Below are positions 42,529-50,768 of a stretch of 64,000 bases of DNA, piece after piece. Within the stretch, counting starts at the first letter, position 1. Each line of letters opens with the position of its first letter. Source of the DNA: JAJXWB01 sp964634325 (GTDB taxonomy: Bacteria > Pseudomonadota > Alphaproteobacteria > Rhizobiales > Beijerinckiaceae); NCBI GenBank assembly GCA_964634325.1, contig CAZWJF010000007.1, forward strand, positions 107,675 to 171,674, in the 5' to 3' direction. The position numbers and the translations under genes are program-made. The notes under the pieces are model-generated. The model had not been told where the DNA came from and ran no database searches. It saw only the letters and a program-made list of their open reading frames with translations.

Positions 42529-43077
42529 CTATGCGGGGGCGTCCTTTGCGGGAACGCTGGCGAAACGCAGCATGATCCATCGCGCGCGCCGCGCCACGCC
42601 GGGGTCGGCGTGTTCGGTCAGCCGCTCGATCTCGGCTTCCAGCTCCGGCGAACGGACCGCGAGCGCGAGCTTGCCATAAGCTGCGAATTCGTTGCGGTCC
42701 GGCCCCATCGCGCGCGCGATCACGATCGATTGGAGCCGGCGCTTCTGCTCCGGCGAGAAACTCGCCCGCTTCAGACGCCGGATCAGCCGCGCTTTCAGAT
42801 AGCCCGAGCCGAAGAAATATCCGTCGGCCTGAAGGAAGGCGGTCGCTGTGTCGATCGCGCGCGGCTTGGCGTTCTTCAGGTCGTTGTAGAGATCGGGCGT
42901 TCCTTGCGGCAGGGCGGCGTGGACGCGGTCGCTGAACTCTCTGCCCAGTTGCGTATAGGCGGCCGGGTCGCGCGAGCGCAGGTCGTCCCTGAACGCCGCG
43001 TCCAGCGCCCGCTTCGCCTCGTAGGCGGCTTTTCCTGCCTCCGCGAACTCGCGGACGAGCGTCTGATAGTCCTTCAT
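42529..43077 (-). CDS. Unknown alpha-helical protein between metZ and apaG
   Basis: A 182-residue, highly charged and probably all-helical cytosolic protein (MKDYQTLVREFAEAGKAAYE...). It shows no signal peptide, membrane segment or known motif. The ATG at 43077 is chosen because the upstream extension has shadow composition. It is 55 bp from metZ and 34 bp from apaG on the same strand, so it is probably co-transcribed. I do not recognise it. Confidence 0.65.
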   Translation of the reverse strand: MKDYQTLVREFAEAGKAAYEAKRALDAAFRDDLRSRDPAAYTQLGREFSDRVHAALPQGTPDLYNDLKNAKPRAIDTATAFLQADGYFFGSGYLKARLIRRLKRASFSPEQKRRLQSIVIARAMGPDRNEFAAYGKLALAVRSPELEAEIERLTEHADPGVARRARWIMLRFASVPAKDAPA

Positions 43078-43132
43078 GCCGGCTGTATGCGGCGCTCTGT
43101 CGTCGGCCTCGGTGCGGCCGGACACGCCGCGT

Positions 43133-44335
43133 TCAGCCGCGCGCCGCCTTGGCGGCCGCCGTCACGTCGTCGATCAGGTCCTCGACGTCTTCGAGCCCCA
43201 CCGAAAGCCGCAACATGCCCTCGCCAATGCCCATTTGCGCCCGCACGTCCGCCGACAGGCGCTGGTGCGTCGTCGTGGCGGGATGGGTGACGAGGCTCTT
43301 GGCGTCGCCGAGATTGTTGGAGATCTTCACGACGCGCAAAGCATTGGCGAAGCGGAACGCTGCTTCCTTGCCGCCTTCCAAGTCGAGCGCGATGACGGTG
43401 CCGCCGCCGGCCATCTGCCGGCGGGCGAGCGCGTTCTGCGGGTGGTCGGGGCGGAAGGGATAGAGCACGCGCGCGACGCCCGGCGCAGCAGCCAGCGTGT
43501 CGGCGAGCCGGGCGGCGCTGGCGTTCTGCTGCGTCACGCGCAGCGGAAGCGTCTCGAGCCCCTTGAGCATCACCCAGGCGTTGAACGGCGACAGCGCCGG
43601 CCCGGTCTGGCGCAGCGGATTGTGGAAATTATCGTCGATCATCTGCTGCGTCGAGAGAATGACGCCGCCCAGGCACCGTCCCTGGCCGTCGATATGTTTG
43701 GTCGCGGAATAGACGACGACGTCGGCGCCGAGCGCCAGCGGCTGTTGCAGCATGGGCGTGGCGAACACGTTGTCGACCACCAGCTTCGCCCCGCCAGCGT
43801 GCGCGATGTCGGCGATCGCGGCGATATCGAGCACTTCGAGCTGCGGGTTGGTAGGGCTTTCGAGAAAGCAGACCTTGGTGTTCGGCCGCATGGCCGCCCG
43901 CCACTGGTCGAGATCGGTCCCGTCGACCAGCGTCGAGGCGACGCCGAAGCGCGGCAGCCATTCTTCCACCACGTACAGGCACGAGCCGAACAGCGCGCGC
44001 GCCGCGACGATGTGGTCGCCCGCACGCAGCAGGCCCATCAGGGCGGCGGTCACGGCCGCCATGCCGCTGGCGGTCGCCCGCGCCGCCTCCGCGCCTTCCA
44101 GCAGCGCCATGCGGCTTTCGAACATGGCGACGGTCGGATTGGAGAAACGCGAATAGACGAAACCGGGCTCTGTCCCCTTGAAACGCGCCTCGGCGGCTTC
44201 GGCGGTCTCGTAGACGAAGCCCTGTGTGAGGAACAGAGCTTCGGAGGTCTCGCCGAATTGCGAGCGCAGCGTTCCGCCGTGCACGAGGCGCGTCGCCGGA
44301 CGCAGGTTTCGGGCGGGCTTGTCGGACGCGCTCAT
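43133..44335 (-). CDS. metZ: O-succinylhomoserine sulfhydrylase
   Basis: A 400-residue PLP enzyme of the Cys/Met metabolism family that makes homocysteine from O-succinylhomoserine and sulfide. The PLP lysine lies in VYSATKHIDGQGRCLGG; YSRFSNPTVAMFESRMALLE and VVDNVFATPMLQQPLALGAD are typical. A GAGGAG box precedes the ATG at 44335. A SAM-II riboswitch in its leader supports the methionine-pathway role rather than cystathionine synthase or lyase. Confidence 0.94.
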   Translation of the reverse strand: MSASDKPARNLRPATRLVHGGTLRSQFGETSEALFLTQGFVYETAEAAEARFKGTEPGFVYSRFSNPTVAMFESRMALLEGAEAARATASGMAAVTAALMGLLRAGDHIVAARALFGSCLYVVEEWLPRFGVASTLVDGTDLDQWRAAMRPNTKVCFLESPTNPQLEVLDIAAIADIAHAGGAKLVVDNVFATPMLQQPLALGADVVVYSATKHIDGQGRCLGGVILSTQQMIDDNFHNPLRQTGPALSPFNAWVMLKGLETLPLRVTQQNASAARLADTLAAAPGVARVLYPFRPDHPQNALARRQMAGGGTVIALDLEGGKEAAFRFANALRVVKISNNLGDAKSLVTHPATTTHQRLSADVRAQMGIGEGMLRLSVGLEDVEDLIDDVTAAAKAARG

Positions 44336-44368
44336 CGTATCTCCTCGCCGCCGACCGGGATCGCGGAC

Positions 44369-44399
44369 AAAAAGCGCGGGAATCTTCGAGGAAGCCCCG
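44369..44399 (-). terminator. Intrinsic terminator directly after the SAM-II aptamer
   Basis: On the minus strand CGGGG-CTTC, loop CTC, GAAG, a two-base bulge and TCCCG form a stem (44399-44377), followed by CGC and five T (44373-44369). Its 5' arm begins two bases after the aptamer ends, as expected if SAM binding decides whether transcription continues into metZ. Confidence 0.6.
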
Positions 44400-44400
44400 G

Positions 44401-44456
44401 CCTTTTAGTCCTTTGTTTAAAGTGGCGACAAGCCGGCCGGCTCAAATGACCACTGG
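44401..44456 (-). ncRNA. SAM-II riboswitch upstream of metZ
   Basis: The minus strand reads AGTGGTCATTTGAG, then GGCTTG, then CCACTTTAAACAA and CTAAAAGG. AGTGG and CCACT form the P1 helix, and the conserved TTTAAACAA and CTAAAA elements are in the right order for a SAM-II pseudoknot aptamer. Two points differ from what I remember of the family pattern: TCATTTG where TGATTTG is usual, and an enlarged GCCGGCCGGC loop. The known SAM-II family controls metA, metX and metZ in alphaproteobacteria, which fits the downstream gene. Confidence 0.88.
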
Positions 44457-44463
44457 ATATCTG

Positions 44464-44492
44464 TTCCTAGCGGGCGGCGGGCTTGGCGTCAA
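44464..44492 (-). promoter_or_regulatory. Promoter of the metZ leader
   Basis: TTGACG (44492-44487), a 17-base spacer and TAGGAA (44469-44464) on the minus strand. The predicted transcript begins near 44457, at the 5' edge of the SAM-II aptamer, so nearly the whole leader is riboswitch plus terminator. Confidence 0.55.
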
Positions 44493-44547
44493 CGCGTCGA
44501 TCCGATAGCAGACATGGCGAGGTTTGGGCCGGCCGGGAGATCGACGG

Positions 44548-45660
44548 GTGCTCAGCGAGACGAAGCCTGCCGACGGCCGGGGCATTCTGGCCGGCCACCA
44601 GATCGAGGCCTTGGCCGCCGCCGGCGCCGTACGCGCGCCTGCGTTCGCTGGCGGGCAGGTGCAGCCTGCGAGCCTCGATCTGAGGATCGGCTTGCGCGCC
44701 TGGCGGCTGCGCGCAAGCTTCCTGCCCGGCGGCCGCAGCGTGGCGGAGCGCGCCGCGGAGCTCAGCCTGCACGAAATCGATCTGTCCAACGGCGCCGTGC
44801 TCGAGACCGATTGCGTCTATCTCTGCGAATTGCAGGAAGCGCTCGCTCTGCCGGCCGACGTCGCCGCTTCCACCAATCCGAAATCCTCGACCGGCCGCAT
44901 CGACGTGTTCACGCGCGTGATTTGCGACAACGCGCGCGAGTTCGACCAGATACCGGCGGGCTACAGGGGGCCGCTGTTCGCGGAGGTCTCGCCGCGCACC
45001 TTCCCGGTTCTCCTGCGTGCGGGTTCGCGGCTCTCGCAGATCCGCTTCCGGCGCGGACATGCCCGTCTCGACGACGCCGAGCATCGTGCGCTGCATGACG
45101 CAGAGAAACTCGTGACCTCCGCCGAGCCGTCGATCTCGGGCGGCGTCGCGGTATCCATCGATCTGTCGGGGTTCGACGCCTCCGGCCTCGTCGGCTGGCG
45201 CGCCAAGCGACATACCGGCCTCATCGACGTCGACGCCGTGGGCGCGCAGGACGCTTACGACTTCTGGGAGCCGATCTTTTCGCGCGGGCGTCGCGAACTC
45301 GTGCTCGATCCCGGCGAGTTCTACATCCTCGCCTCGAAGGAGGCCGTGCGCGTGCCGCCGGATCACGCAGCGGAAATGACGCCCTTCGATCCGCTCGTCG
45401 GCGAATTCCGCGTGCACTACGCAGGCTTCTTCGATCCGGGCTTCGGCGCGGCGGAAGCCGGCGGGCAGGGCGCCCGCGCGGTGCTCGAAGTCCGCTCGCA
45501 CGACGTGCCCTTCATTCTCGAAGACGGGCAGATCGTCGGCCGTCTTGTGTATGAGCGCATGGCGGAACTTCCGCGCGCGCTCTACGGCGCGGGACTGTCG
45601 TCGAACTATCAGGCGCAGGGCCTGAAGCTGTCGAAGCACTTCCGAACGCCGACGCTTTGA
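44548..45660 (+). CDS. dcd: 2'-deoxycytidine 5'-triphosphate deaminase, two-domain form
   Basis: A 370-residue enzyme, about twice the length of E. coli Dcd, as in alphaproteobacteria, with two DCD/dUTPase-like domains. NPKSSTGRIDVFTRV and PASLDLRIGLRAWRL are the phosphate-binding and N-terminal motifs of the first domain; the second domain follows about residue 190. It deaminates dCTP to dUTP for thymidylate synthesis. I choose the GTG at 44548, with GGGAGA about eight bases upstream; a TTG 24 bases earlier would place this site inside the gene. Confidence 0.9.
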   Translation: MLSETKPADGRGILAGHQIEALAAAGAVRAPAFAGGQVQPASLDLRIGLRAWRLRASFLPGGRSVAERAAELSLHEIDLSNGAVLETDCVYLCELQEALALPADVAASTNPKSSTGRIDVFTRVICDNAREFDQIPAGYRGPLFAEVSPRTFPVLLRAGSRLSQIRFRRGHARLDDAEHRALHDAEKLVTSAEPSISGGVAVSIDLSGFDASGLVGWRAKRHTGLIDVDAVGAQDAYDFWEPIFSRGRRELVLDPGEFYILASKEAVRVPPDHAAEMTPFDPLVGEFRVHYAGFFDPGFGAAEAGGQGARAVLEVRSHDVPFILEDGQIVGRLVYERMAELPRALYGAGLSSNYQAQGLKLSKHFRTPTL

Positions 45661-45673
45661 GCTGCGCGCGCGC

Positions 45674-46198
45674 TCATTTCTCCAACGGCACGTCCAGCGA
45701 ATGCAGGACGCGCCCGACGCAGGCGTAGAACGACGACGTCAGCACGAGTTCGACGATCTCGCTCGCGTCGAACAAGCGCTTTGCTTCGTCGATCGCTTCG
45801 ACCGAGGCGCCGGGACCGCGCGTAATTTCATCGGCGAGCCGCAACGCGGCGCGTTCGTGCGGGCTGAACAGCGACGACGCGCGCCAGTCCGCCAGCGCGT
45901 CGATTTGCGCCTGCGACGCGCCTGCCGAGATCGCCATCGGCGCGTGATGCGTCCACTCGTAGTCCGCGCCCATGATCTGCGCGCCGCGCAGGATCATCAG
46001 TTCGCGGAGCGCGCGCGGCGTCTTGGCCTCGGCGCGCAGCGGCCACGCGAGCCCTGTCCAGGCCTTGAGCATCTCGGGCGCATGGCCGATCAGGCGATAG
46101 AGGTTCGGGAATTGCTTGTGTCCGCCGCCCGACACCGCTGCGTGAATCTCGGCAATGCGCGGGTCTGTATCGTCTTCGATCAGGGGAAGGCGCGGCAT
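45674..46198 (-). CDS. Carboxymuconolactone decarboxylase (AhpD-like) family protein
   Basis: A 174-residue helical protein of the CMD/AhpD superfamily: PNLYRLIGHAPEMLKAWTGL, LRELMILRGAQIMGADYEWTHH, then FSPHERAALRLADEI. The AhpD redox pair C-x2-C and the charge-relay His pattern are altered: EWTHH is present, but no C-x2-C, so peroxidase activity is unlikely. The reaction is unknown. It ends 13 bp from the convergent dcd stop. Confidence 0.82.
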   Translation of the reverse strand: MPRLPLIEDDTDPRIAEIHAAVSGGGHKQFPNLYRLIGHAPEMLKAWTGLAWPLRAEAKTPRALRELMILRGAQIMGADYEWTHHAPMAISAGASQAQIDALADWRASSLFSPHERAALRLADEITRGPGASVEAIDEAKRLFDASEIVELVLTSSFYACVGRVLHSLDVPLEK

Positions 46199-46227
46199 GG
46201 AAAGGCTCCGGTTTCGATAAGGCGGGA

Positions 46228-46890
46228 TCAGCGCGGGACTTGGGATAGCAAGGATGCGATGGTCGGCGGCAGGTCGCGCATATGCGCGATCACGCGCGCC
46301 GCGCCCGCCACGCTGAGGCGGCTGGCGAGATCTTGGTCGGCATGGCCGCCGCCGACGAAGCCGATGGCCATCATGCCAGCGGCGCGCGCGGCCTGCACGC
46401 CCGCGACCGAATCCTCGATCACGATCGCCGAATGCGCGTCCATCTCGCGCGCCGCCAGCAGAAACAGGTCCGGCGCCGGTTTGCCGCGCGCCACCTGCGT
46501 CGCGCTGAAGCGTTTCTGGAACAGGGCGTCGAGCCCGGTTGTCGCGAGCGCAAGATCGATCCGTTCGGGCCGCGAGGACGACGCGAGACAGCGCGGATGC
46601 GGCAAGGCGGCGATGGCGTCCGCCACGCCTTCGATCGCGCGCAGCTCCGCGCGGAACCGGACGAACAGACGCTCGTTCATCTCCTCGGCCGCGCCTTCGG
46701 GGATCGGCCGACCGACAATCTCGGCGGTCTCGCGCAAGATATCCGAAAGGCTCCGTCCGATCTGTGTGCGCATGCATTCCGCCGCCGTCATCGGGCGTCC
46801 AAGCGCAGTCAGCGTCTCGGCGAGTTCTTCATTGGCGATCGGTTCTGAATCGACCAGCACGCCGTCGCAATCGAAAATCAGAATCGTCAT
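46228..46890 (-). CDS. HAD-family hydrolase (beta-phosphoglucomutase/phosphatase type)
   Basis: A 220-residue HAD subfamily IA protein. Motif I is FDCDGVLVDSEP at the N-terminus, motif II Ser/Thr is in CLASSSRPERI, motif III Lys in RGKPAPDLFLLAA, and motif IV is VIEDSVAGVQAARAAGM. The helical cap lies between motifs I and II. It probably removes phosphate from a sugar phosphate or a similar small molecule; the substrate is unknown. It starts at the ATG at 46890; the longer frame upstream lies in the intergenic region. Confidence 0.88.
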   Translation of the reverse strand: MTILIFDCDGVLVDSEPIANEELAETLTALGRPMTAAECMRTQIGRSLSDILRETAEIVGRPIPEGAAEEMNERLFVRFRAELRAIEGVADAIAALPHPRCLASSSRPERIDLALATTGLDALFQKRFSATQVARGKPAPDLFLLAAREMDAHSAIVIEDSVAGVQAARAAGMMAIGFVGGGHADQDLASRLSVAGAARVIAHMRDLPPTIASLLSQVPR

Positions 46891-47198
46891 GCTGTTCCTT
46901 GCGCGCGCGGCGCGGCGGTCGGGTTCGAACTGCGTAATTAGCGCGCTCCAGCGGGCGAGACAAAAGGCCGCAGCATGCGGCATCGTCGCGAACCCCCCGG
47001 AATTCGGGAGATTGAAGGGAGTTCGCCGCGCGCGATCCTCCGAAAGTCGGCGCCGCAAGCGGCTTTGTTCGCGCCTCTGTCGGTTGTCTTGCGGCATGGC
47101 GCCGGCATATACATTTGTGGGACTTGGACGGATTTCGGCTTTCGCGCGAAAGCTCAGTTTGCGTTCAATTCGGGGCGAATTGTCGGAAAGGATTCGGG
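46891..47198. other. 308-bp divergent intergenic region before cytochrome c
   Basis: Apart from a candidate promoter at 47084-47113 and the cytochrome ribosome-binding site (GGAAAGGA, 47185-47192) I see no gene or strong secondary structure in this stretch. Confidence 0.5.
47084..47113 (+). promoter_or_regulatory. Candidate promoter of the cytochrome c gene
   Basis: TTGTCT (47084-47089), an 18-base spacer and TATACA (47108-47113). It would give a leader of about 80 bases before the ATG at 47199. The match is fair and nothing better is seen in the region. Confidence 0.4.
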
Positions 47199-47600
47199 AT
47201 GAAGAAGACTGTTGCTTTGACGTTGGGCCTCGGCCTGTTCGCGGCCGTCGCGAGCGTCGGTTCGGCTCTGGCCGCCGGCGATGCGGGCGAAGGCGAAAAG
47301 GTCTTCAACAAGTGCAAGGTGTGCCACAAGATCGGCGAAGGCGCCAAGAACATGGTCGGCCCCGAGCTGAATGGCCTCGACGGTCGCCACAGCGGCTCCG
47401 TGGCGGGCTTCAACTATTCCGACGCCAACAAGAATTCCGGCATCACCTGGAACGAGGCGACCTTCAAGGAATACATCACCGATCCCAAGAAGAAGATCCC
47501 CGGCACCAAGATGGTGTTCGCCGGCCTGCCGACCGAGAGCGATCGCGACAATCTCTGGGCGTACATCTCCCAGTTCAAGGCCGACGGCTCGAAGAAGTAA
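47199..47600 (+). CDS. Soluble class I cytochrome c (c2/c550-like)
   Basis: A 133-residue periplasmic electron carrier. Signal peptide of about 25 residues (cleavage at ALAAG), haem-binding C-x2-C-H (CKVCHKIG) at 39-43, and the distal Met ligand in GTKMVFAGLPTESDRDNL. It resembles mitochondrial-type cytochrome c and would shuttle electrons to an oxidase. A strong GGAAAGGA box precedes the ATG. It is monocistronic, as a good terminator follows. Confidence 0.94.
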   Translation: MKKTVALTLGLGLFAAVASVGSALAAGDAGEGEKVFNKCKVCHKIGEGAKNMVGPELNGLDGRHSGSVAGFNYSDANKNSGITWNEATFKEYITDPKKKIPGTKMVFAGLPTESDRDNLWAYISQFKADGSKK

Positions 47601-47622
47601 GCCGGACGATCACGGCTCCAAG

Positions 47623-47656
47623 GGCCCTGTCGCGCGAGCGGCAGGGTCTTTGTTTT
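47623..47656 (+). terminator. Intrinsic terminator of the cytochrome c gene
   Basis: CCCTGTCGC (47625-47633), tetraloop GCGA, GCGGCAGGG (47638-47646) with one G-U pair, two more flanking pairs, then TCTTTGTTTTT. It starts 22 bases after the stop codon and is the strongest classical terminator in the window. Confidence 0.9.
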
Positions 47657-47778
47657 TGGTCAAGCGCTCCGCCGGGAGCGCGTCAGCCAGGCCTGCGCTC
47701 GGCCTTTGGCTCGATTTTCGCGCAAGGCGCGACATGCGCGCGTGACTTTTCCCGCCGGCGCCGCATATCCATGACGGC

Positions 47779-49233
47779 ATGATCGAGCCGCCCGAGACCT
47801 CCCCAGCCACGAAGCCTGACCAAACTCCGGTCGAGCCGCCGCCGCTCGCCAGTCTGCCCGTGTTCTACAAGCTGACCGGCCGGCGCTGCGTCGTGGTCGG
47901 CGGGTCGGACGGCGCAGCCTGGAAGGCGGAGCTGCTTCTTTCGGCGGGCGCTGTCGTCGACGTATACGCGGCCGAGCCCTGCGAACGCCTTGTTCGCCTT
48001 GTCGAGAGCGAGGCCCGCGCCAGGCTGCATCGACGCGTCTGGGCGAACGACGACCTGAACGGCGCGCTGATCGCCATCGCCGACGCCGAAACCGATGCGG
48101 AGGCGGAAAATTTCGTGCGCGCTGCGCGCGCCGCGGGCGCTGCGGCCAATCTGGTCGACCGTCCTGCATTTTGCGACTTTCAGTTCGGATCGCTGGTCAA
48201 TCGTTCGCCGCTGGTGATCGGCATATCGACCGACGGCGCCGCGCCGGTGTTCGGGCAATCGCTGCGCGCGCGCATCGAGACGCTGGCGCCGCCGGGATTT
48301 GCCGCCTGGGCACAGGCCGCTCGCGCGTGGCGGGCGGAGGTCGCCGAACGCGGCCTGCCGTTTCGCGCGCGCCGCAATTTCTGGGAGGCGTTCGCCGCGC
48401 TGGCCTTCTCCGCGGCGGAGCGGGCGCCGACGCAGGCCGACCTGCAGGGTCTGCTCGCCGCAGCGGCCTCCGAGGACGCGGTCAGCGCATCGTCGCGCGG
48501 CAAGGTCCTTCTGGTCGGGGCGGGGCCGGGCGATCCCGAATTGCTCACATTGAAAGCGGTGCGCGCGCTGCAGTCGGCGGATGTCGTGCTCTACGACGAT
48601 CTGGTGGCGCCCGCGATCGTCGACATGGCGCGCCGCGAAGCCGAGAAGCTCGACGTCGGCAAGCGCGGCTACCGGCCGTCGCCCGGCCAGCCGGACATTA
48701 CGTCCCGCCTGGTCGCGCTGGCCGCGGCAGGGCGAACGGTGGTGCGCCTCAAGGGCGGCGACCCCTCGATATTCGGGCGCGCGACGGAGGAGATCGAGGC
48801 GTTGCAGACGGCCGGGGTCGACGTCGAGATCATCCCCGGCGTCACGGCGGCCTCCGGCGCGGCCGCGACGTTGCGCGCGTCGCTGACCGAACGCGATCTC
48901 GCGCGTCGCGTTCAGTTCGTCACCGCGCACAGTCGCGATGGGCGACTTCCGGACGACCTTGACTGGGGCGCTCTGGCCGATGCGGGCGCCACGACGGCTG
49001 TCTACATGGGCGTACGCACCATGCCGGCTCTGGTCCAAAAGGTTCTCGACGCCGGCCTGTCGCCGCAAACGCCCGCGATTCTCGTCGAACGCGCGACCTG
49101 CGCGGATCAAAGAAATATCGTCGCGACGCTCGAAACCGTCGCCGAGCGCGCCGCCACGGCCGCGCCGACCGGCCCATGTCTGTTGCTTTATGGGGCCGCC
49201 CTCGCAGCGGCGGCCGCCAAGAGCGACGCCTGA
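47779..49233 (+). CDS. cysG: Siroheme synthase (uroporphyrinogen methyltransferase plus dehydrogenase/chelatase)
   Basis: A 484-residue fusion. The N-terminal third (30-230) is the Rossmann dehydrogenase/ferrochelatase part, with VVVGGSDGAAWKAELLLSAG. The C-terminal part (about 235-480) is the SUMT methyltransferase with VGAGPGDPELLTLKAVRAL, RLKGGDPSIFGRATEE and EIIPGVTAASGAAA. It turns uroporphyrinogen III into siroheme, the cofactor of sulfite and nitrite reductases. It has a Pro-rich extension of about 28 residues at the N-terminus. It converges with the KGG gene, 6 bp apart. Confidence 0.95.
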   Translation: MIEPPETSPATKPDQTPVEPPPLASLPVFYKLTGRRCVVVGGSDGAAWKAELLLSAGAVVDVYAAEPCERLVRLVESEARARLHRRVWANDDLNGALIAIADAETDAEAENFVRAARAAGAAANLVDRPAFCDFQFGSLVNRSPLVIGISTDGAAPVFGQSLRARIETLAPPGFAAWAQAARAWRAEVAERGLPFRARRNFWEAFAALAFSAAERAPTQADLQGLLAAAASEDAVSASSRGKVLLVGAGPGDPELLTLKAVRALQSADVVLYDDLVAPAIVDMARREAEKLDVGKRGYRPSPGQPDITSRLVALAAAGRTVVRLKGGDPSIFGRATEEIEALQTAGVDVEIIPGVTAASGAAATLRASLTERDLARRVQFVTAHSRDGRLPDDLDWGALADAGATTAVYMGVRTMPALVQKVLDAGLSPQTPAILVERATCADQRNIVATLETVAERAATAAPTGPCLLLYGAALAAAAAKSDA

Positions 49234-49239
49234 GGCGAC

Positions 49240-49515
49240 CTACTCGGCCGCTTCTTTTTGCGAGTTGCGGTGCGAGGCGTGACCGCCCTTGCGGCCGGCC
49301 TCCGAGGCCAGCGACGGGTCGCGCGCAAAACTGCGTTTCGACGGATCGACCCGCGTTCCGCCTTTACGGCCGGCAGCCGCGGCCAGGCCGGGATTTTGCG
49401 AGAAGCTTCGCTTTTCGTTCGGGACGCTCTCGCCACCCTTGCGTGCGATGGCGCGTTGCTTTTCTGGGTCCATCGACGCGAACCCTCGCGTCGATTTCGC
49501 TTTTACTTCGCTCAA
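49240..49515 (-). CDS. KGG-repeat stress protein
   Basis: A 91-residue, very hydrophilic protein with three KGG units (IARKGGESV, GRKGGTRVD, GRKGGHASH) and the family start RGFASMDPEKQRAIARKGG. Proteins of this type (YciG-like) are induced by general stress in many bacteria and are probably disordered. The start is a TTG at 49515 with GAGAGGGTGG upstream; the next in-frame Met would cut off the conserved RGFAS part. Confidence 0.88.
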   Translation of the reverse strand: MSEVKAKSTRGFASMDPEKQRAIARKGGESVPNEKRSFSQNPGLAAAAGRKGGTRVDPSKRSFARDPSLASEAGRKGGHASHRNSQKEAAE

Positions 49516-49790
49516 TGTCCCACCCTCTCAGTCGGAGATCATGCCTGCGCGAGATCGCGCCGCATTTCTGATCGAGACCGGGCCCATTCTGTGCGGGCCC
49601 CGGACACGTTCGGACCGTCCGCCGAGACGATTTCCGAACGCAGGAAACAGCAGAGCCTGTTTTTCTCGATAAAACAATGGCTTCGTATGCGTCCACCGGG
49701 ACGGTCGAGGTCGCTTGCTGGATTTTTCGACCCGAGGGGCGATTAAAACGCATAGCTCGAGCGGATTTTGCATGGCTCTTTGAGCGCGAT

Positions 49791-50768
49791 TCACCGATCG
49801 CGCTGGATTGCGACGCAGTCTCGAGCCACGCGCGCCAGGATCGCCTTTCCCGATTCGTCGAGCGAACCCGACCTCAACTGATCCCAGAGATTAAGCCGCC
49901 GAAACGTGGCGACAGTGCAGGCGCATCCGCGTTGGCATACCGCTTCGTTCGCGGTGGGCGACAGGCATTGCTGGACGCAGGCCGCCCGGAAGGCCCGCTC
50001 GTCAGCCGGGCCCGGCTGACCGAAGGCCCAGACGGAGGCCGTCAGAAGCGCGAAGAAAACGGGTTGATGGACGAGATAGACGAACAGCGAGTGTCGGCCT
50101 GCGAACGCCAGCAGCCGCGCGGGCGCGCTGCGCCCCTTGATGCGCGCGATCCGCGCAACGCCGCCGCGGTCCTTCGCCAACAGGCCGAGCGAGAGGCCGA
50201 CCAGCAAGACGCCGGCCCACGGAAGCAGCGGCCGAAAGTCGTTCGAATTAGGCTCCACGAGGCCGAGCCCGGTCCAGTTCAGCCAAGGGCTGTCGAACGC
50301 GTGCGAGCCGGTGAAGAACGGCAGTCCGAAAGCTAAAGCTCCGGCGAAGAACGCCGCCGGCCAGGGAAGAAACAGAAAGGGCAGGGCGAGCAAACTGGCC
50401 GCGGCGATGCAATGCAGAATGCCAAACAGGATGAGGCCTTCGGGGAACAGAAACCAACTCGCCGCCGTCACGGCCGCGGCAGCCGCCGCGATCACCGCGA
50501 TCCGCCTCCAATAGGCGGGCCAGTCGAACGGCGCGCGCCGCGTCAGCGCGAGACTGAAGCCGGCGACGAACAGGAAAGTCGAGGCGATGAGATGGCTGAA
50601 CAGACGCATCTGCGGCGTGAATGGCGCGCGCGCGTCGATATAGCCGAAATGCGCAAGGTCCCAGGTCAGGTGATAGGCGAACATCGCAACGAGCGCCGCG
50701 CCGCGCGCCACGTCGATCGCGGCAAGGCGCGCGCGGGGCGGTGCGGTTCGATCGCTTGCAGCCGGCAT
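49791..50768 (-). CDS. DUF1624 (heparan-alpha-glucosaminide acetyltransferase-like) membrane protein with Cys-rich tail
   Basis: A 325-residue protein with seven to eight membrane helices in the DUF1624 pattern: RLAAIDVARGAALVAMFAYH at the N-terminus with the conserved Arg and His, HLIASTFLFVAGFSLAL, and GRHSLFVYLVHQPVFFALL. It probably transfers an acyl group to a sugar or glycan across the inner membrane. The C-terminal 65 residues form a soluble tail with CVQQC, CQRGCAC and a last Cys. Its start at 50768 touches the stop of the exported-protein gene upstream, so the two are translated together. Confidence 0.82.
   Translation of the reverse strand: MPAASDRTAPPRARLAAIDVARGAALVAMFAYHLTWDLAHFGYIDARAPFTPQMRLFSHLIASTFLFVAGFSLALTRRAPFDWPAYWRRIAVIAAAAAAVTAASWFLFPEGLILFGILHCIAAASLLALPFLFLPWPAAFFAGALAFGLPFFTGSHAFDSPWLNWTGLGLVEPNSNDFRPLLPWAGVLLVGLSLGLLAKDRGGVARIARIKGRSAPARLLAFAGRHSLFVYLVHQPVFFALLTASVWAFGQPGPADERAFRAACVQQCLSPTANEAVCQRGCACTVATFRRLNLWDQLRSGSLDESGKAILARVARDCVAIQRDR

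Noticed and set aside
49516..49790. Possible EcfG (general stress response) promoter for the KGG gene
   Set aside because: No GGAAC-16/17-GTT match on the minus strand in the 275-bp upstream region.
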